From assembly GCA_002421425.1 (NCBI GenBank), contig DIJZ01000011.1:80429-112278 (forward strand): a DNA stretch of 31,850 bases, in the 5' to 3' direction. The position numbers were made by a program, and so were the translations under genes. Position 1 is the stretch's first letter, and each line of letters begins with the position of its first letter. This document shows positions 23,080 to 30,068 of this stretch, in pieces. The DNA comes from Caldifarciminota bacterium UBA5631 (lineage in GTDB: Bacteria; Hydrothermota; Hydrothermia; UBA1063). A model generated the notes under the pieces. The model saw nothing but the letters and a program-made list of their open reading frames with translations. It had not been told where the DNA came from and searched no databases.

Positions 23080-24369
23080 ATGCGAGGTGTTTTTTTGAAA
23101 GTTCTCTATGTGATAGTTTTTTTGGGTTTATGTAATGCCCAACTGTCTGATTTTATAAGGAATGCGAATCTCGAATTTGAAAGGGGAGACTACACCGCGG
23201 CAGTTTTAATTCTGAAGGACGCATTAAAGCTTTATCCTGACGAACCAAACCTCTACTTCCTTCTGGGGTATTATACCCATTATATGTGCTATGACTCGCG
23301 ACCAGTTTCAGGGTTTAACGAAGGGAAGTCAAGGGAAATACTGGAATATCTTGAGAAGGCAGTTGAGCTCAACCCCAGCCTTGGGGATGCTTTCTATTTC
23401 ATGGGGTCAGAACACGGAGTTCGTTTCTGGAATGCAATGCAGCGGAGAGATAAGAAAAAGATGCTTGCAGAGATTCGAAAGGGATTTGAAAAGGGTGGGT
23501 ATCCTGAGTGGATGCTTGAATATGCAAGGAATATGCTAATGAGTTGCGATTCCAATGCAATCCTTTTCGTTGGAGGGGATGCAGAAGTAAATTCAATCTA
23601 TTATCTGCAGCTTGTCCGAAGCTACAGGAAGGATGTGTCCGTTATTCCGGCAGCTTTATTAAATAGACCGTGGTTCGCAGCCTGTATTAAGAATGGTATC
23701 AAAGAAATATTAAAGCCCGTTCCCGTTAGCTGGACTGATGAGCAGATAATGAATATGACCCCTTACAAGTGGAAGCCAAACAAAATAAAAATTCCTGTTC
23801 ATCAGGATGCCCTTCAGATATTGAAGGTAAGTTCAGGTGAAACCATGTTTGAATGGCAGCTGGAACCAGACCTTAATTCTCCTTCTATGACTTACTTAAG
23901 TGCAGGGAAGGCTCTCCTTGTGGATATTATTGAATCGAATCAGTGGAAGCGCCCGGTTCATTTTTCCATCAGTTTAAGAGGTTCCTTTGTTGCGGATCTT
24001 GAAAGTAATTTACAGTTGTGTGGACTGACATACAAACTCTTGCCTCTTAACGTAAAGGAAAGGGGAGTTGCACTAGATGTGCATAAGATTGAGCACATTT
24101 TGTTGGACCCTGATCGCTACATCTACTTAGCAGATGTGAAAAGGCACAATATGCCCAGGGTGTCGTCTATGCTGAATAACTATCGTGGAGTCCTGTTAAA
24201 TCTTGCAATGTATTATGCAAATGAAGGGAATGTGTCCAAAGGATTGGATATTCTGGACAGTCTTGCAGTGCTGGTGCCCGATTCAATTTATCCGATGCCT
24301 GTTACAATAAAAATGGCAATTGAAAACTTGCGTCTTAGACTGGGCCCCGGAACTAAAACCGAAAATTAA
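23080..24369 (+). CDS. Secreted TPR protein with a DUF2723-like soluble domain
   Basis: The 429-residue protein begins with a signal peptide (MRGVFLKVLYVIVFLGLCNA) and two to three TPR units (about 24-110, with FERGDYTAAVLILKDALKLY and EYLEKAVELNPSLGDAFYFM). Residues about 159-200, AILFVGGDAEVNSIYYLQLV then DVSVIPAALLNRPWF, match the soluble module after the membrane domain of DUF2723 enzymes (ILFTNGDNDTFPLW ... VIIANMSLLNTNWHI in the gene at 487-3315). The later WKRPVHFSISL likewise matches their PIFFSMTV segment. The membrane catalytic part is absent. A role in substrate recognition for glycosylation is possible but inferred. AGGAGG lies 4 nt before the ATG. It is transcribed alone; no terminator is evident. 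Confidence 0.82.
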   Translation: MRGVFLKVLYVIVFLGLCNAQLSDFIRNANLEFERGDYTAAVLILKDALKLYPDEPNLYFLLGYYTHYMCYDSRPVSGFNEGKSREILEYLEKAVELNPSLGDAFYFMGSEHGVRFWNAMQRRDKKKMLAEIRKGFEKGGYPEWMLEYARNMLMSCDSNAILFVGGDAEVNSIYYLQLVRSYRKDVSVIPAALLNRPWFAACIKNGIKEILKPVPVSWTDEQIMNMTPYKWKPNKIKIPVHQDALQILKVSSGETMFEWQLEPDLNSPSMTYLSAGKALLVDIIESNQWKRPVHFSISLRGSFVADLESNLQLCGLTYKLLPLNVKERGVALDVHKIEHILLDPDRYIYLADVKRHNMPRVSSMLNNYRGVLLNLAMYYANEGNVSKGLDILDSLAVLVPDSIYPMPVTIKMAIENLRLRLGPGTKTEN

Positions 24370-24437
24370 ATGTAACGATTTGAGACTATTCTCTTTCACA
24401 CGGGATTACCTTATTTTTAGAAGATTTGTTTTCAATC

Positions 24438-24929
24438 TTAGCGGTTTTTCAAGAATTTACGCCATTGGCTTCTAAATCTTTCAGAACGAATTTCAGGATC
24501 GATAAAATCAATTCCCAGGAGTTCGAATATCTCTTTTTCCGTTGTGGACACCAATCTATTAGATTCCCTCTCATAGAGACCGTATTGATTGAGAAGATAA
24601 CCTCTTGCTCTTGCAATACTTCTCATCCAGATATTAAAAGCGCCTGATCCCGTGAGGTATAGAGCGAAAGTTTCCCAGGAGTTCTGGTATTCGTCTGGAA
24701 TACAATAAAGTTCGATTCTATCATAATAAGATTTCTCCGCCAGTGCGTTTCTTATCTTCTCACAATCCTTTTCATAGGCAAGCATATCCAGGTCACCGAT
24801 ATCGGGTTCTTTTCGAATAAATGAGCCGTAGATTTCAAAGGGAATGGATAAAGGAAACAGTATTTTCTTGATTTCTTGTACAATCTTACTGGCTTCTTCG
24901 TATTTAATGCGGGATTGCGTCTTAGCCAT
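24438..24929 (-). CDS. Minimal Pol X/Pol beta-type nucleotidyltransferase (palm plus thumb only)
   Basis: The 163-residue protein corresponds to the C-terminal half of family X DNA polymerases. GSFIRKEPDIGDLDML (35-50) matches Pol beta GSFRRG...GDMDVL with Asp46 and Asp48 as metal ligands; RIELYCIP (71-78) matches RIDIRLIP; YLTGSGAFNIWMRSIA (91-106) matches YFTGS..FN..MR; LNQYGLYE and STTEKEIFELLG complete the thumb. The lyase, fingers and PHP domains of bacterial PolX are missing, and the third carboxylate is Glu73 instead of Asp. The size is close to African swine fever virus Pol X (174 residues). It may act in short-gap repair or as another nucleotidyltransferase. No Shine-Dalgarno is present and TATAAT lies 7 nt from the ATG, predicting a leaderless mRNA. 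Confidence 0.83.
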   Translation of the reverse strand: MAKTQSRIKYEEASKIVQEIKKILFPLSIPFEIYGSFIRKEPDIGDLDMLAYEKDCEKIRNALAEKSYYDRIELYCIPDEYQNSWETFALYLTGSGAFNIWMRSIARARGYLLNQYGLYERESNRLVSTTEKEIFELLGIDFIDPEIRSERFRSQWRKFLKNR

Positions 24930-24936
24930 ATTTATA

Positions 24937-24942
24937 ATTATA
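24937..24942 (-). promoter_or_regulatory. -10 element of the Pol X-like gene, predicted leaderless
   Basis: TATAAT on the minus strand places the transcript start at 24930 or 24929; the ATG begins at 24929. A good -35 is not seen (GCGAGT at 17-nt spacing). No Shine-Dalgarno precedes the start. Confidence 0.55.
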
Positions 24943-25030
24943 CTGACTTTCGAAGGTTAACTCGCAGAGGTCAGACACGTTTTTCATTTTAGTGAGCTTT
25001 TGGGAGCTTTTTGCTTCACCATTTTTTCTT

Positions 25031-25036
25031 TAAAAT
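25031..25036 (+). promoter_or_regulatory. -10 element of the SMR-like gene, predicted leaderless
   Basis: TAAAAT places position +1 at 25043, exactly the G of the GTG start codon. The -35 region is weak (T-rich). No Shine-Dalgarno is present. Confidence 0.5.
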
Positions 25037-25042
25037 ATCACT

Positions 25043-25399
25043 GTGAATGCAAAAAGAACGTTGCTCCTTGTAGGTTTAGTTCTTCTTTATGTTTTCTTCT
25101 TTGACCTGAGTCATTATGCCTTTAAGATGTCAGTGAGCAGGGCTGGTGTAAAGAACTTGCTTTACTATCAGTTTGTTGGCAACTTTGCAGGATTTCTGGC
25201 AGTAATATGTTATACCATCATGTTGAAGTTCCTGCCGTTGTATCTGGCCTTTGCCATAGCTACGGGTCTGGGACAGCTATTTCTGTACACTCTTGTCTCC
25301 AGAGTGGTATTAAAGGAAGTCTTTGGGATATATCAGGTAATTGGAATTGTTTTGATCCTTGCAGGGATTCTGCTCGTTTCAAGGTCTTCCCTTCGCTGA
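25043..25399 (+). CDS. Small four-helix SMR/EamA-like membrane transporter
   Basis: The 118-residue protein has four hydrophobic helices (about 5-25, 40-60, 66-84, 93-113), the size and layout of small multidrug resistance or half-EamA proteins that work as dimers. The fourth helix motif YQVIGIVLILAGILLVSRS is typical of this superfamily. The SMR catalytic Glu of helix 1 is not evident (FFFDLSHYAFK has an Asp instead), so substrate class cannot be stated. The start is GTG at 25043, chosen because the -10 element places the transcript start on it. Its TGA overlaps the ATG of sfsA by one base (TGATG), so the two are coupled. Confidence 0.82.
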   Translation: MNAKRTLLLVGLVLLYVFFFDLSHYAFKMSVSRAGVKNLLYYQFVGNFAGFLAVICYTIMLKFLPLYLAFAIATGLGQLFLYTLVSRVVLKEVFGIYQVIGIVLILAGILLVSRSSLR

Positions 25400-26064
25400 T
25401 GTTGCTTCCGGAACTTATCAAGGGTATAGTGATTCGCCGTGAGAAGCGGTTTAAACTCTACTTTAGTTATGAAGGCAAAACCCACCTTGCGTACCTTCCG
25501 AATCCGGGCAGGCTACAGGAGATTATTTATGAAGGCGCTACAGCTTATTTCAAAGAGACTATATCAAGTCGGAGAAAAACAAGTTTTGAAGCTGTTTTAG
25601 GTACTCAAGGAGAAAACCTCGTAAACCTCAATGCCAGTGCGGCAAACTCAATATTTCTTGAGAATATCTATAGAATGCCTTTTAAAGTGGGATCTGTCAA
25701 AAAGGAGTATACTTTTAAAGACTCGAGATTCGATTTCTTGGTCAATGACGAGATATTGCTGGAAGTGAAATCCTGCACCCTCGTGAAAGAAGGATTAGGA
25801 CTCTTCCCCGATGCTCCAACGGTTCGTGGTACAAAACATCTAAGGACTTTACTCGAATGGCCTGGAAAAAAAGCCATTATATTCGTAGTTCAGCGGTGTG
25901 ATGCGAGGTTGATAACGGCAAACTATGACACAGACCCCGAATTTGGTAATGCATTCAATGAGCTTTTCACAAAGGCCGATTATCTTCTTGGTTTCACCTG
26001 CAATGTGGATTTGTCTCAAATAAAATTCAAAGAATTCATTCCTGTGGTGAGAAAACCAGAATAG
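25399..26064 (+). CDS. sfsA: SfsA family protein
   Basis: The 221-residue protein matches SfsA in length and motifs: TYLPNPGRL-type AYLPNPGRLQEI near the N-terminus, FDFLVNDEILLEVKSCTLV with the nuclease-like Asp and ExK, and FPDAPTVRGTKHLRTL. SfsA was named for sugar fermentation stimulation in E. coli; it has an OB-fold and a PD-(D/E)XK-like nuclease domain, and its exact role is unclear. The start is the ATG at 25399, one base overlapping the stop of the SMR-like gene. Longer in-frame starts upstream lie inside that gene and do not match the family. It ends 19 nt from the convergent lipoprotein gene. Confidence 0.93.
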   Translation: MLLPELIKGIVIRREKRFKLYFSYEGKTHLAYLPNPGRLQEIIYEGATAYFKETISSRRKTSFEAVLGTQGENLVNLNASAANSIFLENIYRMPFKVGSVKKEYTFKDSRFDFLVNDEILLEVKSCTLVKEGLGLFPDAPTVRGTKHLRTLLEWPGKKAIIFVVQRCDARLITANYDTDPEFGNAFNELFTKADYLLGFTCNVDLSQIKFKEFIPVVRKPE

Positions 26065-26083
26065 ATTAGGTAGTTTGCAGAGA

Positions 26084-26506
26084 TTAGGGCATCAATTCGC
26101 GATAAATAAACCACCTATTGTCGATTTTGTGAAGTTCCACTATGCTTGTATCCATAACAACCTGATCTCTCCAATTTCTTTGAGTATACACAATCTTTAC
26201 TATCGCTTCTCTGGATGAGATTTTCTTTTCATCAAGGATTCTAAGGTTCATTCCAGCAAATTCTCTGCTGATATTTTCTCGAACTCTTTTTGCATCTTCC
26301 TCGCCAAGGTTGTTAATATATACAATCGCGGTTTTTAGCAGTTCTCTGAATTCATATTCCGAATCCTCGGCAAGATAAGAATATGCCTTTTCCAGCTCGC
26401 CCTTTTCCAATGAATTGAAGAATCCCTGTACAGTTCTTCTTGGAGAAGGAGAACAGGAGACCAGAACCCAGAAAATCATCATAAACGTAAGAACCGCCTT
26501 TTTCAT
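26084..26506 (-). CDS. Small lipoprotein with NTF2/DUF4878-like domain
   Basis: The ATG at 26506 is chosen over one 39 nt upstream because it gives a clean lipoprotein signal (MKKAVLTFMMIFWVLVSCSP, lipobox VLVSC) with GGGGGAG just upstream, and the predicted transcript start lies between the two. The mature part of about 122 residues has the pattern of stress-related NTF2-like lipoproteins: TVQGFFNSLEKGELEKAYSY, then a beta-rich half ending IVELHKIDNRWFIYRELMP. These proteins are thought to bind small ligands or act in envelope complexes; no specific function can be assigned. It is divergent from the AOR cluster. Confidence 0.82.
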   Translation of the reverse strand: MKKAVLTFMMIFWVLVSCSPSPRRTVQGFFNSLEKGELEKAYSYLAEDSEYEFRELLKTAIVYINNLGEEDAKRVRENISREFAGMNLRILDEKKISSREAIVKIVYTQRNWRDQVVMDTSIVELHKIDNRWFIYRELMP

Positions 26507-26524
26507 ACTCCCCCTTTGATTTAA

Positions 26525-26552
26525 AGTGTAAAGTTTGTTTTGCATTCTTCAA
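26525..26552 (-). promoter_or_regulatory. Promoter of the lipoprotein gene
   Basis: Minus strand: TTGAAG (26547-26552), 16 nt, TACACT (26525-26530). The predicted start is near 26518, leaving a leader of about 12 nt with the purine-rich GGGGGAG. Weaker match than the other promoters. Confidence 0.5.
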
Positions 26553-26638
26553 ATTTGTAATTTTTAGCGGGTAAGTTATTCTGATAATGATATCCGTAAC
26601 CCGGTACAGGATATCTTCCTTGTTCTTATAACTAATGG

Positions 26639-26644
26639 TAAAAT
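26639..26644 (+). promoter_or_regulatory. -10 element of the AOR cluster, predicted leaderless
   Basis: TAAAAT places the transcript start at 26651, one base before the ATG at 26652. The -35 position holds TTCCTT, a poor match, suggesting low basal or activated expression. No Shine-Dalgarno precedes the ATG. Confidence 0.5.
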
Positions 26645-26651
26645 TCAAAGC

Positions 26652-27113
26652 ATGAAAGTTCTTAATGTAAATTTCGAAAAGTGCACAGGATGCCGTTTGT
26701 GTGAAATGGCCTGTAGCTTCGGCCGATTTGGATACTTCTCAGCCTTTGATTCAGCAATAAGAATTGTTAGAGGAGCTATGTTCTTCGAGTACTTTCCACA
26801 GGTATGCACGCAGTGTGTTGATGCGTTTTGTGCAAGGGCGTGTCCAACCGGAGCTTTCCAGAGGAAGGGTAATATTGTGGATTATAATAAACTGCGATGT
26901 ATTCTTTGCAGGCAATGTCTTTTGGCTTGCCCGTGGGGTTTTATTTATCCGGACATTGATCTTCAGTATATGATAAAATGTGACCTTTGTGGTGGAGACC
27001 CTGAATGTGTGAGGGTGTGTTTTAATGATGCCATTGAATATGTTGAGGTGGCGGATGTTTCGAATACCAAGTATCGAGGAAACGTTGCACGAGCAAAAGG
27101 AGAGAGAAAATGA
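26652..27113 (+). CDS. aorA: Polyferredoxin subunit (four [4Fe-4S]) of an AOR complex, AorA-like
   Basis: The 153-residue protein contains 16 cysteines in four groups: Cys11/14/17/21, Cys52/55/60/64, Cys83/86/89/93 and Cys110/113/119/123. This is the arrangement of HycB/PhsB/CooF-type electron-transfer subunits with four [4Fe-4S] clusters. Its stop overlaps the start of the AOR gene (ATGA). Position and size match AorA of the Aromatoleum-type AorABC aldehyde oxidoreductase, where this subunit wires the tungsten enzyme to the flavoprotein. No signal peptide, so cytoplasmic. The start ATG lacks a ribosome site and is predicted to be leaderless. Confidence 0.9.
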   Translation: MKVLNVNFEKCTGCRLCEMACSFGRFGYFSAFDSAIRIVRGAMFFEYFPQVCTQCVDAFCARACPTGAFQRKGNIVDYNKLRCILCRQCLLACPWGFIYPDIDLQYMIKCDLCGGDPECVRVCFNDAIEYVEVADVSNTKYRGNVARAKGERK

Positions 27114-28903
27114 TTGGGAAGATTTTGAGAGTAAATCTGTCAGATAGAACAACAAAAGTTGAAGAGATCGATGAAGTGGCCTTCAAGAATTTTCTTCTGG
27201 GAAGGGGAATCGGAGATTATATCTTGTACAACGAAGTGAAGCCGGAAATAGATCCATTTGCTCCAGAAAACAAGGTAGTAGTGGCTCTCGGTCCCTTTGC
27301 TGGTACAGCTATTCCTGGTGGCGCACGAGTTGCAATGGTATCGAAAAGCCCCCTTACGGGTTCCATTACTTCCACCAATGCAGGAGGGCATTTTGGTATG
27401 GAACTGGCCCTGGCGGGGTATCACGTAATTGTAATCGAAGGTGAGTCCAAAGAGCCTTTGGCATTGTTTGTAAGAAATGAGGGTGCGGTATTTCTTGATG
27501 CCTCTGAACTATGGGGTAAGAGCACTTCTGAGAGTGACGAGTTATTAAGGAATATGACGGATTCGAGGTGCAGAACCCTTGTAATAGGTCCTGCGGGTGA
27601 GTTCAGGTCAAGAATTGCAGGTGTTTTTGCAGATGGTCACAGAGCAGCAGGTAGGGGCGGCGTAGGTGGTGTACTCGGTAAAAAGGGACTAAAAGGTATT
27701 GCCGCACTGGGTAAGACGCATATAGTTCCAGAGAATAAGGATGTCAAGGAATCAATTTCGAAAGTTTATGAATGTCTGAGAAAATCAGAAGGCGTAAAGC
27801 GTTTCAGGAATTTTGGGACCACGGGCAATGTAAGAACCATTAACAATGCAGGCTCTTTTCCCACAAGAAATTGCAGAGATTCATATATGGATGGATTTGA
27901 AAGCATCAATGGGACGGAAGTTAATAGGCAGTACCTTTTCCGAGTCGGGTCCTGTGCGCAGTGCCCTGTTAGTTGCAACAGAGTATGTAAGGTTGAATAC
28001 GAAGGGAAGACTTACATTGTGAGTGGTCCGGAGTACGAGACACTCTGGGCTTTTGGCGGAGCAACGGGCGTTTCGGATCTCAGATATGTGATACTTGCCC
28101 ATCATCTGGCTAACGAGTATGGCTTTGATGGCATTTCCCTGGGTGCAACCGTGGCCTGCGTTATGGACCTCTTTGAGGACGGGATACTCCGCAACCTTCC
28201 TTTCGAGTCACCATTCGGTGACGGAGAAGCAATGCTCAAACTCATTCATCTTGCTGGACGCAACGAAGGTATAGGATCACTGATCAAAGAAGGTTCATAT
28301 AGACTTGCGGAATTCTATGGTCACCCTGAGTATTCTATGAGTGTCAAGAAACAGGAATTTCCTGCATATGATCCTCGTGGGATCAAAGGAATGGGGATTG
28401 GATACGCGACGTCCACGCGTGGTGCGTGCCACCTCAGGGGGTTCAACACCTCTCAGGAGGTTTACTCTGCCACAGACCCGGCTTATAGACTTAAATACTC
28501 TGATGAAAAGATGGATTTTCTTATTACCAATCAGAATATGCGGGCTGTGGAAGACTCTCTTGGCATATGCGCCTTTGTTGGGGGGTATTACGGACTTGAT
28601 TTATTTTCTGAGATAATCTACAACCTTTGGGGGATTTTTGTTCCTTCTGAGGAGCTTTACAAATGTGGGGAACGGGTATGGAATCTTGAGACTCTTTATA
28701 ATAGAAAAGCTGGATTTGGAAGAAAGGATGATACACTTCCAAATCGAATTTTTGAATTACCAGCATCCACAGGCCCTTCAAGGGGTGAGGCTTATGACAG
28801 AAATGAGTTTGAAAGGCTCCTTTCAGTTTATTACAGGAAGCGTGGCTGGGATGAAGAGGGAAATATTTTACCCTCCACTTTGGAAAGACTCGGGCTGCAA
28901 TGA
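27110..28903 (+). CDS. aorB: Aldehyde:ferredoxin oxidoreductase, tungsten/molybdenum-pterin subunit (AorB-like)
   Basis: The 597-residue protein matches the AOR family in length (about 605) and order. The N-terminal half holds GRGIGDYILYNEV, GPFAGTAIPGGARV and NAGGHFGMELALAGY for pterin binding. The [4Fe-4S] ligands are Cys282, Cys285, Cys289 and Cys487, the CxxCxxxC...C spacing of Pyrococcus AOR. GPEYETLWAFG and FPAYDPRGIKGMGIGYATS with RGACHLRG complete the active-site landmarks. It should oxidise aldehydes to acids, or reduce acids with low-potential electrons, in an anaerobic cytoplasm. W versus Mo cannot be told from sequence, though the family is usually W-dependent. ATGA overlaps join it to the polyferredoxin and the flavoprotein. 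Confidence 0.95.
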   Translation: MIGKILRVNLSDRTTKVEEIDEVAFKNFLLGRGIGDYILYNEVKPEIDPFAPENKVVVALGPFAGTAIPGGARVAMVSKSPLTGSITSTNAGGHFGMELALAGYHVIVIEGESKEPLALFVRNEGAVFLDASELWGKSTSESDELLRNMTDSRCRTLVIGPAGEFRSRIAGVFADGHRAAGRGGVGGVLGKKGLKGIAALGKTHIVPENKDVKESISKVYECLRKSEGVKRFRNFGTTGNVRTINNAGSFPTRNCRDSYMDGFESINGTEVNRQYLFRVGSCAQCPVSCNRVCKVEYEGKTYIVSGPEYETLWAFGGATGVSDLRYVILAHHLANEYGFDGISLGATVACVMDLFEDGILRNLPFESPFGDGEAMLKLIHLAGRNEGIGSLIKEGSYRLAEFYGHPEYSMSVKKQEFPAYDPRGIKGMGIGYATSTRGACHLRGFNTSQEVYSATDPAYRLKYSDEKMDFLITNQNMRAVEDSLGICAFVGGYYGLDLFSEIIYNLWGIFVPSEELYKCGERVWNLETLYNRKAGFGRKDDTLPNRIFELPASTGPSRGEAYDRNEFERLLSVYYRKRGWDEEGNILPSTLERLGLQ

Positions 28904-29988
28904 AAGAATTCGTTATAGTTGGATCTGGCCCTGCGTCAATAAACTGTGCGTGGAGTATATACAGATCAGAGCCGCGGCGGCCCATAAGAATTGTAACTAG
29001 GGACCCATTTGTCTTCAGCAAAATGGTTGTGCCTTCAGTTTTAAAAACTTTGAAAAATATTTCTCAGTTTTCTCCTTCACTGCCACCATCCGCATTGGTA
29101 GAGTATGGTCAGGAAATCGCTGGGATCGATGTGGATAGAATGATAATATTCTCGCGGTGTAGAGAGTGGAATTATGAGAAGTTGTTTATAGGAATAGGGT
29201 CACGTCAGAAGCTCATTCCCTTTTCTGGACGGAGAATTTTCTACCCCTCAAGGGTAGGCGACATGATAGAATTGAGGAATTTGATTCAGGAAGGCATTAA
29301 GAGGGTTGTCATATATGGTTTCGGAATGGTAACTCTGGAGTTGGTTGACATTCTTGTGGGTCTAAATATTGTACCAGTAATAATTTTTTCATCTCCATAT
29401 CCTTTATCCCGAATTGTTAACCGAGATATAGGTGATTATCTTGCAAGTAACTTTAGTGGGTTCATAGAGTTATATGCGAGTAGCGAAATATCTGAGCTTT
29501 CTGATAGACATATTGTTACAACTGCAGGGGTTCGAATTCCTTATGAAGCTTTAATAGTTGCCAAGGGTTCACAGGAGAATGAGATCCAGGGTTTTGAACT
29601 GGGGGTGAATGAGTTTTTCGAGACTGCATACCCCGGGATCTTTGCAGGAGGTGATGCAGTCAAGGTCTTTGATATTGTTGATGGAGTCGAAAAATATATG
29701 CACCTGCATTCCGTTGCTTGGGAGTGCGGCTACTATGCGGGCTTAAATATGCTTGGGGCTCGCTTACCTTTCAGGGGCACTCTTTTCAGGGCAATTACAA
29801 AAACAAAAAGATTTTCTATCACAATTGTAGGAAATTTGAAAGAGTTTGATGATATGGAAGTAAAGTGTAAAGATGGGGAGAAGATGTTCTATTGTATGAA
29901 GAAAGGTAAACTATCAGGTTTCTTTGGATACGGCTTTAATGTCGGGATTAAGAATATTCTGAGAGAATTTCTTCGCGTGTATTGCTAA
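28900..29988 (+). CDS. aorC: FAD/NAD(P)-dependent oxidoreductase subunit, AorC-like
   Basis: The 362-residue protein has an N-terminal FAD-binding motif VIVGSGPASINCAW (5-18), a second dinucleotide region VVIYGFGMVTLELVDIL (136-152) for NAD(H), and the flavin-closing GIFAGGDAVKVFD (247-258). This is the NADH-dependent ferredoxin/rubredoxin reductase plan. Directly following aorA and aorB with a 4-nt overlap, it fits AorC, which exchanges electrons between NAD and the AOR through the polyferredoxin. The third glycine of both dinucleotide motifs is replaced (GSGPAS, GFGMVT), so cofactor preference is uncertain. Confidence 0.88.
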   Translation: MKEFVIVGSGPASINCAWSIYRSEPRRPIRIVTRDPFVFSKMVVPSVLKTLKNISQFSPSLPPSALVEYGQEIAGIDVDRMIIFSRCREWNYEKLFIGIGSRQKLIPFSGRRIFYPSRVGDMIELRNLIQEGIKRVVIYGFGMVTLELVDILVGLNIVPVIIFSSPYPLSRIVNRDIGDYLASNFSGFIELYASSEISELSDRHIVTTAGVRIPYEALIVAKGSQENEIQGFELGVNEFFETAYPGIFAGGDAVKVFDIVDGVEKYMHLHSVAWECGYYAGLNMLGARLPFRGTLFRAITKTKRFSITIVGNLKEFDDMEVKCKDGEKMFYCMKKGKLSGFFGYGFNVGIKNILREFLRVYC

Positions 29989-30030
29989 GGCACTCCTGGA
30001 GGAGCAATGGCGAATCCATGATGTAGCCTA

Positions 30031-30036
30031 TATAAT
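30031..30036 (+). promoter_or_regulatory. -10 element of the DUF5916 gene
   Basis: TATAAT in the 80-nt gap after the AOR cluster predicts a start near 30043 and a 26-nt leader holding GGGAGGG before the ATG at 30069. The -35 (TGGCGA at 17-nt spacing) is poor. Confidence 0.45.
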
Positions 30037-30068
30037 TGTTAGCGTTTCGAACAATCAGGGAGGGATTT

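Noticed and set aside
24354..24450. AAAACCG...CGGTTTTT arms between the convergent TPR and Pol X genes
   Set aside because: The arms are about 80 bp apart and inside coding ends; not a credible bidirectional terminator.
24985..25030. Imperfect GTGAGC...GCTTCAC hairpin with T-run before the SMR-like gene
   Set aside because: No gene reads into it on the plus strand, so a terminator role makes no sense; pairing is poor.
25207..25398. 64-residue N-terminal extension of SfsA in an open frame overlapping the SMR-like gene
   Set aside because: The extension does not resemble SfsA, and family length fits the ATG at 25399; it is an accidental open frame.
26507..26545. Longer N-terminus for the lipoprotein (start at 26545)
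   Set aside because: It would bury the signal peptide behind 13 polar residues and start upstream of the predicted transcript start and RBS.
29989..30020. GGAGGAG followed by ATG and a 4-codon frame (Met-Ala-Asn-Pro-stop) after aorC, with a CTCCT/AGGAG inverted repeat
   Set aside because: Too short for a gene, lies upstream of the predicted transcript start of the next gene, and the repeat lacks a T-run for a terminator.
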